A stretch of DNA of 64,000 bases, taken from Cohnella candidum (GTDB taxonomy: Bacteria; Bacillota; Bacilli; Paenibacillales; Paenibacillaceae). The notes beneath the pieces were generated by a model. The model saw only the letters and a program-made list of their open reading frames with translations, was not told where the DNA came from and did no database searches. The position numbers were made by a program, and so were the translations under genes. This document shows, piece by piece, positions 61,784-64,000 of this stretch; within the stretch, counting starts at the first letter, position 1, and every line of letters starts with the position of its first letter. The DNA lies in contig NZ_CP033433.1 of the NCBI RefSeq assembly GCF_003713065.1, positions 4,985,501 through 5,049,500 of the forward strand, in the 5' to 3' direction.

Positions 61784-63166
61784 ATGCCCCTTGAAGAGAA
61801 GCCGAATGGTATGGCCCTCATGCGTTTAATGATGTTCACCGTCATGATCTCCTCGATGAACGCCATGATGATGAACGTAGTGCTTCCCCAGATCGGCAGG
61901 GAGTTTCATTTGGCCTTGGCTCAAGTAAGCTGGCTGTCATCGGCCTACGCTTTGATTTACGCGTTCGGTACCGTCATGTACGGGAAGCTGGCGGACCGAT
62001 TCCCATTGAAAAGCCTGCTGACGTTCGGCCTGTCGTTGTTCGCGGCAGGTTCGCTTGTCGGGCTCGTTTCGCAAACCTTCGGAACCGCTCTCCTTGGCAG
62101 ATGCCTGCAGTCCGCGGGCGCCGCGGCGCTGCCCGCGATGGCTTTGATCATTCCCGTTCGGTACTTCGCACCGGATAAGCGCGGCTCGGCATTGAGCATG
62201 ACGGCGGTCGGGACCGCGCTCGGAGGCGCCCTGGCTCCGGTCGTTTCCGCGTCGATCGTGAGCATCGCGAACTGGCGCTGGCTGTTCCTGCCTTCGTTGT
62301 GCATGTTGCTGCTGATTCCGCTGTTCCGCAAATACTTGGAGTTCGAGCCCAAGGGGGCTCCTCGCCCGTTCGATTGGTTAGGCGGGGGGTTGCTTGCCGC
62401 ATCCGTCTCGTTTCTCTTGCTCGGAGTGACGAATAGAGACGGGGGATACGCGGCAGCCGGCGCGGCGTCGTTCATCCTGTTTGCCGTAAGGATTCGAACG
62501 GCACGCGAACCTTTCGTCCAACCGGCGATTTTCCGCAACGCCAAATATACCGTCGCTCTGGCGTTGGCTTTTCTCATCGCGGGCGTCGGCACCTCCCTTT
62601 TTATCCTGACGCCGGTTCTCTTCGCCGGGGTTTACGGGCTGAATGCGGGCATGATCGGCTTCGCCATGGTTCCGGCCGCCGCAGCGGCCGCGATTCTGGG
62701 CAGGAGAGGGGGGAAACTCGCGGACCGGAAAGGCAATTTCCGGTTGTATGCCCTGGGTTCTTCCTCTATCATCGCTTGTTTTGCCTTGTTGTCCGTCTTC
62801 GCGGGCGTTCCTCCGCTTTGGATCTCTTTCATCCTTATTTTCGGGAATGTCGGCCAGTCTTTCGTTCAAATCGCGATGTCGAATACCGTATCGGGATCGT
62901 TGCCTAAGGAACAGGTGGGAGTAGGGATGGGACTGTTCTCCATGACCGGCTTTCTCGCGCAGGGTATCGCCGCCGGCGTCTACGGGATCGTCGCCGCGCA
63001 AGGAGCTCGCGCGGCATGGAATCCTTTGCACATGGTCGACGCAGGAGGATTATTCAGCAATATCTATTTCGTGCTGGCCGTCATCCATATCGGGATTTTG
63101 CTTATCTATCGATATACGTTCGTACGAAGGCGGAGTAAACGGAGAGAGGAAGAGGTAAGCAGATGA
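61784..63166 (+). CDS. MFS drug exporter (DHA2-like)
   Basis: The 460-residue protein has about 14 hydrophobic segments and MFS motifs (GTVMYGKLADRFPLKSLL between helices 2 and 3; ALSMTAVGTALGGALAP). It resembles TetA(L)/Bmr3-type proton-driven exporters. The upstream TetR operator implies induction by its substrate. It overlaps the next gene by 4 bases. Confidence 0.92.
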   Translation: MPLEEKPNGMALMRLMMFTVMISSMNAMMMNVVLPQIGREFHLALAQVSWLSSAYALIYAFGTVMYGKLADRFPLKSLLTFGLSLFAAGSLVGLVSQTFGTALLGRCLQSAGAAALPAMALIIPVRYFAPDKRGSALSMTAVGTALGGALAPVVSASIVSIANWRWLFLPSLCMLLLIPLFRKYLEFEPKGAPRPFDWLGGGLLAASVSFLLLGVTNRDGGYAAAGAASFILFAVRIRTAREPFVQPAIFRNAKYTVALALAFLIAGVGTSLFILTPVLFAGVYGLNAGMIGFAMVPAAAAAAILGRRGGKLADRKGNFRLYALGSSSIIACFALLSVFAGVPPLWISFILIFGNVGQSFVQIAMSNTVSGSLPKEQVGVGMGLFSMTGFLAQGIAAGVYGIVAAQGARAAWNPLHMVDAGGLFSNIYFVLAVIHIGILLIYRYTFVRRRSKRREEEVSR

Positions 63167-63492
63167 CCGTTTCAAATCAGGAAAGGATCCGGCAACAATT
63201 GTCGTCATGGCCGGGCGTAACCGTGCAGCCCCATCGTTTCGGAGGCATCGAATTTCTTTACCGCGGCCGGGAAATCGGGCACCTTCATGGCGATTCTCTG
63301 GTCGACCTCACTTTACCGAAGAGGCAACGGGATCAAGCATTGGAGGAGGGGCGGGCAAGGCCGCATCATATTTATCCCGAATCGGGCTGGGTATCCATTT
63401 ATCTCGAGTCGGAGAAGGAATTGGACCAAGCCCTGGCGTTCTTGAGGTTGAATTATGAACGGTTGGCAGCCAAACTTCCGGAGAGCGAATAA
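63163..63492 (+). CDS. Small DUF5519/luciferase-like domain protein
   Basis: The 109-residue protein (VTVQPHRFGGIEFLYRGREIGHLHGDSLVDL... PHHIYPESGWVSIYLES) matches what I know of the small DUF5519, or luciferase-domain, proteins. Conserved histidines in GHLHGD and HHIYPES are notable. Function is unknown. It overlaps the MFS gene (ATGA) and is co-transcribed with it. Confidence 0.75.
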   Translation: MTVSNQERIRQQLSSWPGVTVQPHRFGGIEFLYRGREIGHLHGDSLVDLTLPKRQRDQALEEGRARPHHIYPESGWVSIYLESEKELDQALAFLRLNYERLAAKLPESE

Positions 63493-63672
63493 AACGACGC
63501 GCGCACCCTTGGTCTTTTCTTGACTGAGGGTGTTCAACTTTTGTGCAATGAGAGTTAAATTTTATCGTCAACACGGTAGGGGAAATCAAGTCTTCGAACC
63601 TCCGCCCGGTGTACAATAGGGTCAGAATAGCAAAAGAAGGGCTAAGCCCCGGACAAGAAAGGAAGCGCTCAC

Positions 63673-64000
63673 ATGGATCAGGTTCGGATCGGCATCGTCG
63701 GACTCGGCAATATGGGATCGGGACACGCTCGTTACTTAAGCAAGGGCGAGGTAGAAGGGGCCGTGCTGACGGCGGTTTGCGACGGGGACCGGCAGCTGCT
63801 GGAGCGGGTCGCCGGCGAGTGCGGCGAAGGCGTTGCGGCTTTCGACGACGCATCGGCGTTTCTGTCGTCAGGTTTGATCGACGGCGTCCTCATTTGCACG
63901 CCGCACTACAGTCATCCCCCGCTGGCGATCGAAGCGTTCCGCAACGGTCTGCACGTCCTGATCGAGAAACCCGCGGGCGTCTACACGAAGCAAGTCCGTG
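63673..64000 (+). CDS. Gfo/Idh/MocA-family oxidoreductase (partial)
   Basis: The frame runs past the end of the window; 109 residues are seen. The start MDQVRIGIVGLGNMGSGHARYL is a Rossmann NAD(P)-binding motif, and GVLICTPHYSHPPLAIEAFRNGLHVLIEKPAG carries the family EKP motif. It probably oxidises or reduces a sugar, inositol or related compound. The ATG at 63673 follows AAAGGAAG. Confidence 0.93.
   Translation, partial: MDQVRIGIVGLGNMGSGHARYLSKGEVEGAVLTAVCDGDRQLLERVAGECGEGVAAFDDASAFLSSGLIDGVLICTPHYSHPPLAIEAFRNGLHVLIEKPAGVYTKQVR

Noticed and set aside
63504-63532. Terminator after the DUF5519-like gene
   Set aside because: The stem CACCCT/AGGGTG is interrupted by mismatches and the T run is poor; not strong enough to annotate.

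Overview
The window is GC-rich chromosomal DNA from a Gram-positive bacterium, most likely Paenibacillaceae (Cohnella or Paenibacillus type). The grounds are: strong GGAGG ribosome sites, lipoprotein-type solute-binding proteins, YesM/YesN two-component pairs next to CUT1 sugar importers, an S-layer homology protein, GlpP antitermination control, an MhqR/MhqO pair, and GH67, GH52 and GH32 glycan enzymes. The genus is an inference. No rRNA, tRNA, CRISPR array, insertion sequence or phage gene was seen.

Layout. 0-3.7 kb (minus strand): secreted GH18 chitinase and a membrane diguanylate cyclase. 3.9-8.5 kb: one operon of a secreted protein of unknown function, an ABC-2 exporter, a sensor kinase and an OmpR regulator. 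8.5-12.2 kb (less GC-rich, possibly acquired): TetR regulator divergent from a serine hydrolase, a methyltransferase and an SRPBCC protein. 12.3-17 kb: SLH protein and a CUT1 sugar ABC importer. 17.1-18.1 kb: two small membrane proteins resembling the CBO0543 family, the first frameshifted. 18.1-24.5 kb: an alpha/beta hydrolase fused to a membrane domain, then glpP, glpK and glpD. Three transcription units here share a GGAGA-N3-GGAGA leader motif in front of an intrinsic terminator. 24.5-26.6 kb: a VOC protein and the mhqR/mhqO-like pair with matching operators. 26.6-32.9 kb (minus strand): CUT1 importer plus YesM/YesN. 33.1-39.9 kb: Nif3-like protein, a tandem palindromic repeat array, and GH67, permease remnant, GH52 and aldo/keto reductase (glucuronoxylan use). 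40-58 kb: a probable fructan/fructose locus with a LacI regulator, LplB/LplC-type importer, two intracellular GH32 enzymes, two PfkB kinases, a DeoR regulator, an Rbs-type importer and a chemoreceptor. 58.2-64 kb: MATE and MFS exporters, an aldo/keto reductase, a TetR regulator, a DUF5519-like protein and the start of a Gfo/Idh/MocA oxidoreductase.

How the genes work together. Polymers (chitin, glucuronoxylan, fructan) supply oligosaccharides that ABC importers bring in. GH67/GH52 and GH32 enzymes without signal peptides then hydrolyse them inside the cell. Fructose is taken up by the Rbs-type system and phosphorylated by PfkB kinases under DeoR control. Glycerol enters by GlpK and GlpD, with GlpP probably relieving leader termination when glycerol-3-phosphate is present.

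The most unusual structure is a set of intergenic tandem arrays with a 51-bp (occasionally 52-bp) period. Each unit carries a short palindrome plus about 30 bp of variable DNA. Three clear loci (33.97-34.38, 59.77-59.89 and 60.82-61.01 kb) and one weak locus (8.54-8.61 kb) use different palindrome sequences with the same period. In the largest array the arms change in a compensating way.
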